DNA from: Liberiplasma sp046541015
GTDB lineage: Bacteria > Bacillota_I > Bacilli_A > Izemoplasmatales > Izemoplasmataceae
DNA length: 64,000 bases
Direction of reading: 5' to 3'
NCBI GenBank assembly: GCA_046541015.1
Contig: JBKHEA010000002.1
Location: 1 to 64,000, forward strand
Positions 34,855 to 43,094 of the stretch are shown piece after piece. Position numbers and translations under genes: made by a program. Position 1 is the stretch's first letter. Every line of letters starts with the position of its first letter. The notes below the pieces were generated by a model that had not been told where the DNA came from, made no database searches, and saw only the letters and a program-made list of their open reading frames with translations.

Positions 34855-37710
34855 ATGAAGAAACTATTACTTACTTTCTTACTCTTAAGTTTTACACTAA
34901 TCTTATCTGCCTGTGATTTAATAGGTGGTGATGATATTGATGATATTATCGATGACCCAGTACCACCCGTTATTTTAGGGGCAGACGATGTTACCATTGA
35001 TTTAGGGGATGAATTTGATCCACTAGATGGGGTTAGTGCTACCGATATACAAGATGGTAACTTAACATCAAGTATTACCGTTACAGGGACAGTAGATGTT
35101 AATACAGCTGGGGTGTACACCTTAAGCTATGCGGTTACAAATTCAGAAGATTTAACAACAACCGTTGAACGAGATATTACCGTTGTTGATCCTGATGACG
35201 ATGATGACGACGACGATGATGACGATGATGATGACAATCCAGATCCAAACGAAGTCTTCGTAGATTCAGTCATTGATTCATGGAATGGTGATTTATCTTA
35301 TCTTACACCACTTATGAGTCAAATGGGCTTTGATGAAGGCTTAGAAATGGAAACCGTTATTACTGCAGACTATATTGACCCTTATGATGAAACCCCTATA
35401 AATGCAGTAATTACAATCACTGAACGTTACACAGATACCATTGATGCTGGCATTATGGAACGCATTATTCATATTGATCTAGATGGTGAAGAAGAAGCCA
35501 TCACATTCCATATGATTTTTTTGATTAGTGATTCAAGCGTTACAACGTACTTAGATATTTCAAGACTCTATGATGAACTTGACTCAGAACAACTCTTTAT
35601 TGTGAATGAACTCTTTGATATAAACTTTGACTGGGTAAAATTCACTTATGATGATTCTTTAGAAAATATGGTTGAAATTGAAGCCTTTAAAGCCTTTATA
35701 GAAGGCATCTTAGTTGAAGCATTCCCAGAACTAAGTGATGTTGACGCATTAGAAGATGATTTATTAGATTTAATTGGCGCAGATAAAACCACCGCAAACA
35801 TGCAGCTAGAACTTATCTTTGATGCCCTTATGGATTGGGATGTTAATCAAGCGGTTGCTTATGCGTTTGATATGAATCATGATCATTTAATTGATTCAGT
35901 TGAAGAAAATGTTTTAAGAAGTGAACTCTTAGGAGCATTCTCTGAGAATGAAACGGCTTTACGTGATGCGGGCTTTGATTATGATACTTACTATGCTACT
36001 TTAAATGATGATGGCATCTTTATGCTTTTAGATACCTTAACACAAGCGCAAGCGACCATATTAGGCGATATTTTAGATGCGCCATTTGCTGTACTTGCTG
36101 AAGGGTATCAAAATGATACGTTAATAGAGGATTTACTTTTAACGATAGTTACAGAGGCTGAAACTGATTTAAGCACGATACCAGGTTTAGATTATGATGC
36201 ACTTTATGCTTATATTGAAACCATTGATTTAGACGCTTTAAGAAATAGCGCTAGTACTTTTGATTATAATGAAATGCTTAGCCAGTTAATCATGGGAGAT
36301 TATCATACTTATTTTGAAGGTTTAGAAGAAAGCGAATTTAAAACCTTACTCGCTATTTTCCAAGACATGATTTTTTACAACATGAGAGAATTTGGTGCTA
36401 TTTTAGAATATCAAACCTTACTTAATGATTTAGATCGCTTTAATCCATACTTATCCATGCATTATTTTGGGTCTCATGAACTAATGGAAATGACACTTAA
36501 TAAAACTGAAGAACTTGGATTAGAAGCGACCCTTGAAATGAGCGATGAAATGTTTGTGGCATTCACGCAAGAATTTTTAAATGATTTATGGCTCTTTGTT
36601 GATCAACTTGAAGCCATTGACTTACCACTCGTTGACCCAATCAATTGTGATGGGGAAATGGATTGTGAAAATTTCACAGAATTAGACATGCTTTATGATA
36701 TGCTTGAAGGTATGGACCCTATGGAAATGACCTTACTCGTTGATACTCCTTGGGAACCAAGTGAAATCATGATGCATATGGATATGGTGCCGTTATTTGA
36801 CCATTTAGCTAGTCAAAATGAAAGTCCAAATCCTTTCACAACCCTAACCATGGCTATGACAATTTCTGGTGATGCAACGGTTAGTGAAATCCCATTAATG
36901 ACTGAAACTTCGGATTTAAACTTAGTCTTAGAAGAAGTAGCGCGTGGGGTCTTACTAAGTGAGTTAGGAAGACTCATGGAAACGATTAAAAATGAAATGG
37001 ATTTAGGAGAGTATGATGATGGAACTTACACGTTAAATGACTTTACAGGCATTTATGAAAGTGTAGGCATCCTTAATAAAGAACTCACTACCTTTACCCT
37101 TGATGCAGGCGTCTTAACCGCAGAATTTTTCTGGATTGATGGCGCGATGGTTTTAGATGGACCAGTTACATTAGAAGCGTTAACTGAATTTAATGAAACC
37201 ATGCCAGAAAATCGTACTGATGTGGTTGATTATATTAGTTTAGTCAATGAAGAAACCTTCACAATGACAAGATTACTACTCTTATTCTTCTCATACGGTG
37301 TCTATGACACTATGTATGGATATTCTGAGGAACCACCATTTTATAATGATGATCCTTACTATTATTTACCACCACTTTATGATTATAGTGATTTTGAAAA
37401 CTATGGCATCTATCACCAAGAAACCTACTGGGCAGTCTTTGGTTATAGCGATTACTGTTTAGAATGTAATGACTTAGCTTATGATATTGAATATGCCTAC
37501 TATATGCAAGATTCAGAACTATTAGGCAACCTATATGGCTTTAATTATGGATACGCTTATGAAAGTCCAACCATTTCCTTTACTGATGGTGAAGCTTTCT
37601 TAGTTGTCTTAGAAGGTGATACAATTATTGAGGTCTATACAGGTGATATTAGCATGATTAGTTCAGTGCTTTATGACCTTGCAGAAGGAACTTATTCACC
37701 AGAGAGTTAA
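34855..37710 (+). CDS. Large, very acidic lipoprotein with Ig-like domain and poly-Asp linker
   Basis: A 951-residue predicted surface lipoprotein: signal peptide ending in lipobox LSAC (Cys about 20). Next is one DUF5011-like Ig domain (about 35-105), then a linker of some 14 consecutive aspartates (about 108-122). The remaining 830 residues are Asp/Glu-rich and contain no family I recognise. Near 339-350, DMNHDHLIDSVE fits an EF-hand calcium loop (D-x-N-x-D-x-x-I-D-x-x-E). Tyr-rich stretches occur near 820-910. I chose the ATG at 34855, spaced correctly from AAGGAG; an in-frame GTG lies nine bases earlier. A role in surface binding or calcium is inference. Confidence 0.8.
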   Translation: MKKLLLTFLLLSFTLILSACDLIGGDDIDDIIDDPVPPVILGADDVTIDLGDEFDPLDGVSATDIQDGNLTSSITVTGTVDVNTAGVYTLSYAVTNSEDLTTTVERDITVVDPDDDDDDDDDDDDDDNPDPNEVFVDSVIDSWNGDLSYLTPLMSQMGFDEGLEMETVITADYIDPYDETPINAVITITERYTDTIDAGIMERIIHIDLDGEEEAITFHMIFLISDSSVTTYLDISRLYDELDSEQLFIVNELFDINFDWVKFTYDDSLENMVEIEAFKAFIEGILVEAFPELSDVDALEDDLLDLIGADKTTANMQLELIFDALMDWDVNQAVAYAFDMNHDHLIDSVEENVLRSELLGAFSENETALRDAGFDYDTYYATLNDDGIFMLLDTLTQAQATILGDILDAPFAVLAEGYQNDTLIEDLLLTIVTEAETDLSTIPGLDYDALYAYIETIDLDALRNSASTFDYNEMLSQLIMGDYHTYFEGLEESEFKTLLAIFQDMIFYNMREFGAILEYQTLLNDLDRFNPYLSMHYFGSHELMEMTLNKTEELGLEATLEMSDEMFVAFTQEFLNDLWLFVDQLEAIDLPLVDPINCDGEMDCENFTELDMLYDMLEGMDPMEMTLLVDTPWEPSEIMMHMDMVPLFDHLASQNESPNPFTTLTMAMTISGDATVSEIPLMTETSDLNLVLEEVARGVLLSELGRLMETIKNEMDLGEYDDGTYTLNDFTGIYESVGILNKELTTFTLDAGVLTAEFFWIDGAMVLDGPVTLEALTEFNETMPENRTDVVDYISLVNEETFTMTRLLLLFFSYGVYDTMYGYSEEPPFYNDDPYYYLPPLYDYSDFENYGIYHQETYWAVFGYSDYCLECNDLAYDIEYAYYMQDSELLGNLYGFNYGYAYESPTISFTDGEAFLVVLEGDTIIEVYTGDISMISSVLYDLAEGTYSPES

Positions 37711-37717
37711 CACCCTT

Positions 37718-37745
37718 AAAAAGCGCCAAATATGGCGCTTTTTTT
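37718..37745 (+). terminator. Terminator of the acidic lipoprotein gene
   Basis: The stem AAAAAGCGCCA / TGGCGCTTTTT has an AATA loop. Confidence 0.9.
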
Positions 37746-37761
37746 ATTATCAAAAAAGCTA

Positions 37762-37791
37762 TTGACAACGCTTACATTTTTTGTGTATAAT
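37762..37791 (+). promoter_or_regulatory. Consensus promoter of an orphan RNA
   Basis: TTGACA (37762-37767), an 18-base spacer and TATAAT (37786-37791) are both perfect hexamers. This is among the best promoters in the window, yet no open reading frame follows. Transcription should start near 37798. Confidence 0.8.
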
Positions 37792-37797
37792 AGATTC

Positions 37798-38006
37798 GGA
37801 AAGCATACAAAGGCGCGCAGTATGGAGACTTAGCTATGCCTTGGGTAGGACATCGCGTAACTAAGATGGGCGTGCTGCGCCTAATGTATCTTAATCCCAT
37901 TGACTAAACGTAATCAGCGTTCTAATCGATGAATATTTTAGCTTATTTGATCAAAAAAATTACAATAGAAAAACACCTCGATAATATTTTTTAGAGGTGT
38001 TTTTTG
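37798..38006 (+). ncRNA. Orphan structured noncoding RNA candidate (about 208 nt)
   Basis: This stretch fills the only gene-free gap over 300 bases. It runs from a consensus promoter to an intrinsic terminator. A long-range closing helix is visible: AAG-c-ATACA-AA-GGCGC (37801-37816) pairs with GCGCC-TAA-TGTAT-CTT (37877-37892). Inside, CTTAG (about 37829-37833) can pair with CTAAG (37861-37865). ATGGG (37866-37870) can pair with CCCAT (37896-37900) outside the closing helix, making a pseudoknot. AACG/CGTT forms a small hairpin at 37907-37921. I do not recognise it as SRP RNA, RNase P, tmRNA, 6S or a known riboswitch. No downstream gene on its strand is in reach, so it probably acts in trans. 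Confidence 0.65.
37970..38006. terminator. Bidirectional terminator for the orphan RNA and HD-GYP gene
   Basis: AAAACACCTC (37970-37979) pairs with GAGGTGTTTT (37994-38003), with T runs on both strands. It ends the RNA on plus and the convergent HD-GYP gene on minus. Confidence 0.85.
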
Positions 38007-38052
38007 ATATCAATAGAGAAATTACTTTTAAGTTAGATAAAAAATTCTGACA

Positions 38053-40059
38053 TTAATCACGCTGATAATAATCATCAATAGCCCCTTCAATAATTAAGTT
38101 GATGCTAACATCTGTAATGGCTTCATCATAAAGTTTACCACGCATTAAAGAAAGTTCATCAATGATTGCTTGTTTAGAAGCCTGTGGTTGATAAACTTGT
38201 GTGCGTGCTAAAGTTGTTACCATTTCACAAACTGCTAATATCTTACTAATAAAGGGAATTAAATCACGAGTTAATCCATCTGGATAACCAGAACCATCTA
38301 AGGCTTCATGATGGTGTTTAACCGCATTAGAAATTCTAAATAATTCTTTGGATTGTTTTAATATTTCATAGCCTAAAATCGGATGGCTTTTAACATGTTC
38401 GTATTCACTTATCGAAAGGGTTTTAGGCGCGGTTAAGATTGTGTTATCTAACCCTACTTTACCAATATCATGTAAAATTCCTGCCCAGTATAGATCGGTT
38501 AACTCATCTTGACTTAATCCAAGTTTCTTTCCAATAGAGGTCGCAAAGTTTGCAACATCAAAACTATGTTGCGTTGTTGATGGGTCAAAAAGTTCAATAG
38601 TTTTTATCAAACTTAAGACGATATCGTCTTTAATCGTATCATATTCAATCGCAAGTTCTTGAGAATCATAAAAACTTCCAATCAACTTTTGCATCGAACT
38701 AAAATACATAAGGTCCATATCATCAAAACTTTTTAAACTTCCCTTTGCAATATCAAAGCTTAAATCACACATGACTTCTTTAGTGATTCGAATAGATATA
38801 AACAAGGTTTCTTTGACTTCTGGAGCATTTTTATGATAAGCTTCATAGTTATCTTTTAATTCTTTTTTATAGGCATCTTCTGCGTTTTTTAATATAAAGG
38901 GTTCATCAACCGCAAACTTCCAATCACTACTATCAAAGTTTAAAGCATTTAATGCTTTTACATCAAACCCAATCGCATCTAAAAAGCGCACCCGTTTATC
39001 AACAATCGCTATAGAACCATAATCCGCTTTTTCAAAAAGAGTAAAGATTGTTCTAAAAATCTTTTTAACTTGATCATCGATGGTATTTTTACTGACTGTA
39101 TTTAGCTCATGGCCTAAAGTGAATAAGGTTTGGGTTGCTTCTATAAGTTTTTCCAAACGGTCACTTTTTGATAAAATAAAGGCTTCGTTTTCTTTAATAT
39201 CGATTAAAAAGTTTTTTAAGATTAAAACTACCAATAAATTAACCCCTAAAAAGAAGTTGACATCAAATAAATAGGCAATATTAGAAATATCACCTCTAAA
39301 GGGAGGGAAAATAACCATCATAAACAATGTGAAAAAGGCAACCGTGTAAAACATTCTATAACTATATCTAAAGGCAATAAAAACATAAAAGGCAATATAC
39401 AAATACTTAAAATTGGAAAAATTTATAAAAGGAATATAATCGTTTAATATAAAAAGCGTAAATAAGAAGTAAGCGATAAAAAATAAGGCTCTTTCTTGAC
39501 TATATTTAAAAGTAATCGGGGTTTCATCATAGGTAAGTGAAAAGTAAGTTGGTACTCCAAACACAATGAACCCAAAAAACCCACCAAGTCCCCAAATAAG
39601 GACACTTTCTAAAAATAAATCAAGCGGTAAATTTGAAAAAAGTAAGAGACCAATATTCGCAAGTAATGCTTGAAATAGTGCCATTATAAAAAACACGGTA
39701 ATCGCTTTAAAACCATTTTGAGTGGATAATTTAGGCGTAATGTTTAACGCTTTAAAAAAATAAGCCCCAATGTAAATAATCAACATAGTATGTAAACTAA
39801 GGATAAAGGGCTGAATACTTAAGGTTAGCCAAGTCGGATTGATGAATGCATTCATGGCTAACTGACCGATAAAAGTCGCTAAGAATAAAGGAAAGATGAC
39901 TTTTTCTTTATAGACTAAAACTAGCCCAAAACTAATGCCAATAGCTGGCCATACAATACTTCCTGAAAGTGGAGGCACCATGAACGTGCGTCCAATCATG
40001 ACAGCTACTAAAACCGTTAAAAAGCTGAATATATTTACGCTATAGATAGATTGTTTCAC
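38053..40059 (-). CDS. Membrane HD-GYP phosphodiesterase, second paralogue
   Basis: A 668-residue protein of the same design as the one at 19.7-21.7 kb. Eight or nine N-terminal membrane helices (about 1-290, MASE1-like) are followed by a cytosolic linker and a C-terminal HD-GYP domain. Its motifs are HSFDVANFATSIG, HDIGKVGLDNTIL near 526 and HHHEALDGSGYPDGL near 583. All expected metal-binding His/Asp positions are present, so it is probably an active cyclic dinucleotide phosphodiesterase. The start is GTG, with GGAGGTGAG about ten bases upstream on the minus strand. The sensor regions of the two paralogues differ greatly in sequence, suggesting different signals. Confidence 0.85.
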   Translation of the reverse strand: MKQSIYSVNIFSFLTVLVAVMIGRTFMVPPLSGSIVWPAIGISFGLVLVYKEKVIFPLFLATFIGQLAMNAFINPTWLTLSIQPFILSLHTMLIIYIGAYFFKALNITPKLSTQNGFKAITVFFIMALFQALLANIGLLLFSNLPLDLFLESVLIWGLGGFFGFIVFGVPTYFSLTYDETPITFKYSQERALFFIAYFLFTLFILNDYIPFINFSNFKYLYIAFYVFIAFRYSYRMFYTVAFFTLFMMVIFPPFRGDISNIAYLFDVNFFLGVNLLVVLILKNFLIDIKENEAFILSKSDRLEKLIEATQTLFTLGHELNTVSKNTIDDQVKKIFRTIFTLFEKADYGSIAIVDKRVRFLDAIGFDVKALNALNFDSSDWKFAVDEPFILKNAEDAYKKELKDNYEAYHKNAPEVKETLFISIRITKEVMCDLSFDIAKGSLKSFDDMDLMYFSSMQKLIGSFYDSQELAIEYDTIKDDIVLSLIKTIELFDPSTTQHSFDVANFATSIGKKLGLSQDELTDLYWAGILHDIGKVGLDNTILTAPKTLSISEYEHVKSHPILGYEILKQSKELFRISNAVKHHHEALDGSGYPDGLTRDLIPFISKILAVCEMVTTLARTQVYQPQASKQAIIDELSLMRGKLYDEAITDVSINLIIEGAIDDYYQRD

Positions 40060-40196
40060 AGTTTACACTCACCTCCACTTTACATTCATTATACAATACT
40101 TAAAGAGTTTTGTTTATGGAAAAAAGAAATCATGAAAAATCCTTTAAAAATAATTTATTTATGATATAATCAAATGTTATTTTAAAGGAGGATTTT

Positions 40197-40817
40197 ATGG
40201 AAAATTTCGTTGAGTATTTAGGGTATGTTGCATCATTTATTATTTTAGTGTCTTTAGTGATGCGTTCCATCAAACGATTACGTTTTATTAATTTAGTAGG
40301 ATCACTAATTTTTGCGATTTATGGTTATTTTATTGGGTCAATTCCTGTCGTTGTGATGAACTTAGGGATTGTTGGTATCAATATCTATTACCTCAATCAA
40401 ATGTTAAGATCTAAAGAATATTTTGATATCATTTCTTTAAAGGGTAATGATGAATATGTTAAAGAATTCATTCAGTTTTATGAAGGGGCAATTAAAGAGT
40501 TTATGCCGTTTTCAAAAACGGATTTAAACGAAAAAACCTTTGGTTATTTCATTTTAAGAAATATGAACCATGCCGGGATTTTTCTTGTCGAACCACTTGA
40601 TCAAAAAACATTAGAAATCAAACTAGATTATGCAACCCCAATGTATCAAGATTTTAAAACTAGTGCGCATATTTATGAAAATGAAGCGAAGCGTTTTAAA
40701 GACTTAGGGTATGAAACATTCATTGCTTCATCAAGCCATCCAAGACATGAAGCGTATTTAAAGAAAATGGGCTTTGAAAAGTCAAAAGAAGGCATCCAAT
40801 ACACCAAAACGATATAA
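40197..40817 (+). CDS. YgjV-like membrane protein with GNAT-like C-terminus
   Basis: A 206-residue protein. The first 75 residues hold three hydrophobic segments with the YgjV/Imp pattern (LGYVASFIILVSLVMRSIKR and LVGSLIFAIYGYFIGSIPVV). Residues about 85-206 form a soluble domain that may be a degenerate GNAT acetyltransferase: it ends EAYLKKMGFEKSKEGIQY, like the GNAT C-terminal strand, but I see no acetyl-CoA loop (R/Q-x-x-G-x-G/A). RBS is AAAGGAGG. It is monocistronic, between a TATAAT (40165-40170) and a GNRA-looped terminator. The function is unknown. Confidence 0.75.
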   Translation: MENFVEYLGYVASFIILVSLVMRSIKRLRFINLVGSLIFAIYGYFIGSIPVVVMNLGIVGINIYYLNQMLRSKEYFDIISLKGNDEYVKEFIQFYEGAIKEFMPFSKTDLNEKTFGYFILRNMNHAGIFLVEPLDQKTLEIKLDYATPMYQDFKTSAHIYENEAKRFKDLGYETFIASSSHPRHEAYLKKMGFEKSKEGIQYTKTI

Positions 40818-40839
40818 CACGCGAAAGCGTGTTTTTTCT
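40816..40839 (+). terminator. Terminator with GAAA tetraloop
   Basis: AACACGC-GAAA-GCGTGTT is followed by T. Confidence 0.9.
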
Positions 40840-40866
40840 TTATTCATGCTGCAATGATAGTCTATA

Positions 40867-40875
40867 TGCTATAAT
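40867..40875 (+). promoter_or_regulatory. Extended -10 promoter of the ABC-FtsX pair
   Basis: TGC-TATAAT lies 22 bases before the start codon of the first transporter gene, right after the previous terminator. Confidence 0.5.
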
Positions 40876-40897
40876 ATTTTTAGAATAGGGGTGGATT

Positions 40898-43087
40898 ATG
40901 TTAAAACTAGAAAATGTTTCAAAATACTATCGCAGTAACGATTCTGTCACACAAGCATTAAGAAGGATCTCTTTAAGCATGCACATTGGTGAGTTTGTGG
41001 TCATCACAGGTGAAAGTGGTAGTGGTAAAAGTACATTACTAAACGTTATTAGTGGGTTAGATACTTATGAAGAAGGCGAACTTTATATAAATGGTGAAGA
41101 AACATCTTATTATTCTAAAGAAGACTGGGAGCACTATAGAAGTCAATATATTGGCTTTATCTTCCAAAGTTATAATATTATAGATTCTTATACGGTTTTT
41201 CAAAACGTCATGGCGGCATTAACCATCCAAGGCTATGAAAAAGAAAAACGCAAAACGCGAGCATTAGAACTAATTAAACGCGTTGGTTTACTAGATCAAG
41301 CCCATCAAAAATCCAGCACCTTATCAGGTGGACAAAAACAACGTGTCAGTATTGCCCGCGCATTAGCTAAGGATAGTCCAATTATCGTTGCGGATGAACC
41401 TACAGGCAATTTAGATAAAGAATCCGGTAAAAATATCATCGAACTTTTAAAAGAAATATCGCTTGATAAACTCGTAGTCATGGTTACGCATAGTTACGAT
41501 GAAGTTAAAACGCATGCGACAAGACGCATTCGTTTGTTTGATGGTGAAATTGTTGAAGATAAAGCCATTAAAAAAACCGAAGAAAAAACCATTGAGGTGC
41601 CTCCTTTAAAAAGTGGCATGACCTATACTGAACGGCTCATGATGGCTTTTAGAAATCTTTTTAGTATGCCAAAGCGTTTAATTTTAAGCTTAAGTATTGG
41701 CATATTTATTATTACCGTTTTTTCATTTTCTTATGGAAGTTATGTCCAAGGCATCAATGATAGTAATATTTCTAGTAGTTGGCACCCAATATTTAATAAT
41801 AATGACCCATCAAGGTTAGTTGTTGTTAGGTGGGATGAAGCCCCCTTTACAGAAAGTGAAATTGATGCGTTTGAAGCTTTAGATGATGTTTTAGCGGTGA
41901 CTCCATTTGACCCTATTTGGGATTTGGGTTATATTGACCAAGAAACTGGAAATTATTTTAGCGTTTTACCAAGTGTCTTACTAAAAACGAACGATTTAAG
42001 TGAAGGACGTTTACCTAATGCGCTTAATGAAATTGTCGTTAGTGATGAGTTTGCCTCATTAGGCGATACGCTTGTTTTAACCAATGAAGATTCCTTTTGG
42101 CGCGGTCCGATTGATGGAGATGATGATTCAAATGGTTTTGTCATGGAAGTAGTTGGTGTTTATGCAGGTAATTATGATAATACCGCTTATTTTCATCAAA
42201 CATTTTATGAAGATACCAAAGTACAGTTTGATGCAAGTAGTGGGTTATTAAGCGCAAACTTATTTTATAATAATACACTCGCTACTGAACTATATGGATT
42301 AAGTGTGACTATTGATAATGACCTAACAGACAATGAAATCCATATTAATAAACCTATTTTTGATATGATTAATGAAAGCGGGGTTTTAGGCGCTAACCTT
42401 GAGACTTCTGATATAGAAGATGAAAGTTTTAATTTAAACTTCATCCACCCGCTATATGAAGAAGATTATGATGTTGTAATCGGTGAAGTAATTACAGGTA
42501 GTGAATTTGATTATGGGTATGGCATTACGATGAATCAAGAAACCTTAAATGCATTATTTACTTTACAAAGCCCACAAATTACCTTAGTTGTATTAGATAA
42601 TTTTGATGCAAGAAACGTTATTGGCAAAATCGATCAAGCCATCTATCACCCAATGTATCCTGCAGAAATCGAAGTATATAGTGGCTTTGATTTTGGCATA
42701 TTTGGACGCATTATGTTAACGTTTAGTGTCTTTTTCTTACTTATAGGTATGTACTTTTTAACGTATATCGCTTTACGCAATATCATGAAAGCCCGCAAGA
42801 AAGATTATGTGATTTATCGATCGATAGGGGCTTCACAAAAAGATTTAAATAGCGTAACGATTTTTGAACAGATTATTATATTCTTTATTGCCTTTATCAT
42901 TGTTTACGCTTTATTATTTATAAATGCCTTGCTTGATACGATTATTCCAAATCATTTACGTTATTTTAGTCTTTCAAATTATCTATTTGTAATAGTGATT
43001 TTACTCATGATGGCTATTGGATTAGGGTATCGATTTAATAAAAGAATCTTTAAAGAAAGCGTTATTACAACGCTTCGTGTAGAGTAG
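40898..43087 (+). CDS. Fused ABC ATPase-FtsX permease, first of a pair
   Basis: A 729-residue protein with an N-terminal MacB/LolD-type ATPase (about 1-225) joined to an FtsX permease. Walker A is GESGSGKSTLLN, the signature is LSGGQKQRVSIARAL, and Walker B is IIVADEPTGNLD. A helix follows at about 260-282, then a large extracytoplasmic domain (about 285-600), then three C-terminal helices with an FtsX module (KDYVIYRSIGASQKDLNS). The next gene has the same design and starts eight bases later, so the two may form a heterodimer. The substrate is unknown; related proteins handle peptides, antibiotics or cell-envelope signals. Confidence 0.88.
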   Translation: MLKLENVSKYYRSNDSVTQALRRISLSMHIGEFVVITGESGSGKSTLLNVISGLDTYEEGELYINGEETSYYSKEDWEHYRSQYIGFIFQSYNIIDSYTVFQNVMAALTIQGYEKEKRKTRALELIKRVGLLDQAHQKSSTLSGGQKQRVSIARALAKDSPIIVADEPTGNLDKESGKNIIELLKEISLDKLVVMVTHSYDEVKTHATRRIRLFDGEIVEDKAIKKTEEKTIEVPPLKSGMTYTERLMMAFRNLFSMPKRLILSLSIGIFIITVFSFSYGSYVQGINDSNISSSWHPIFNNNDPSRLVVVRWDEAPFTESEIDAFEALDDVLAVTPFDPIWDLGYIDQETGNYFSVLPSVLLKTNDLSEGRLPNALNEIVVSDEFASLGDTLVLTNEDSFWRGPIDGDDDSNGFVMEVVGVYAGNYDNTAYFHQTFYEDTKVQFDASSGLLSANLFYNNTLATELYGLSVTIDNDLTDNEIHINKPIFDMINESGVLGANLETSDIEDESFNLNFIHPLYEEDYDVVIGEVITGSEFDYGYGITMNQETLNALFTLQSPQITLVVLDNFDARNVIGKIDQAIYHPMYPAEIEVYSGFDFGIFGRIMLTFSVFFLLIGMYFLTYIALRNIMKARKKDYVIYRSIGASQKDLNSVTIFEQIIIFFIAFIIVYALLFINALLDTIIPNHLRYFSLSNYLFVIVILLMMAIGLGYRFNKRIFKESVITTLRVE

Positions 43088-43094
43088 GTGCGAC

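Noticed and set aside
35190..35235. GAT/GAC run as a functional DNA repeat or CRISPR-like element
   Set aside because: It is in frame and encodes a poly-Asp linker; it has no spacers or partners.
37798..37921. Orphan RNA read as a cyclic-di-GMP riboswitch because HD-GYP genes are near
   Set aside because: I do not see the conserved GEMM elements, and no gene lies downstream on the same strand. The HD-GYP gene is convergent.
37798..38006. Orphan RNA read as 6S RNA or SRP RNA
   Set aside because: The 5' and 3' ends do not pair as 6S requires, and the SRP domain IV loop motif is not visible.
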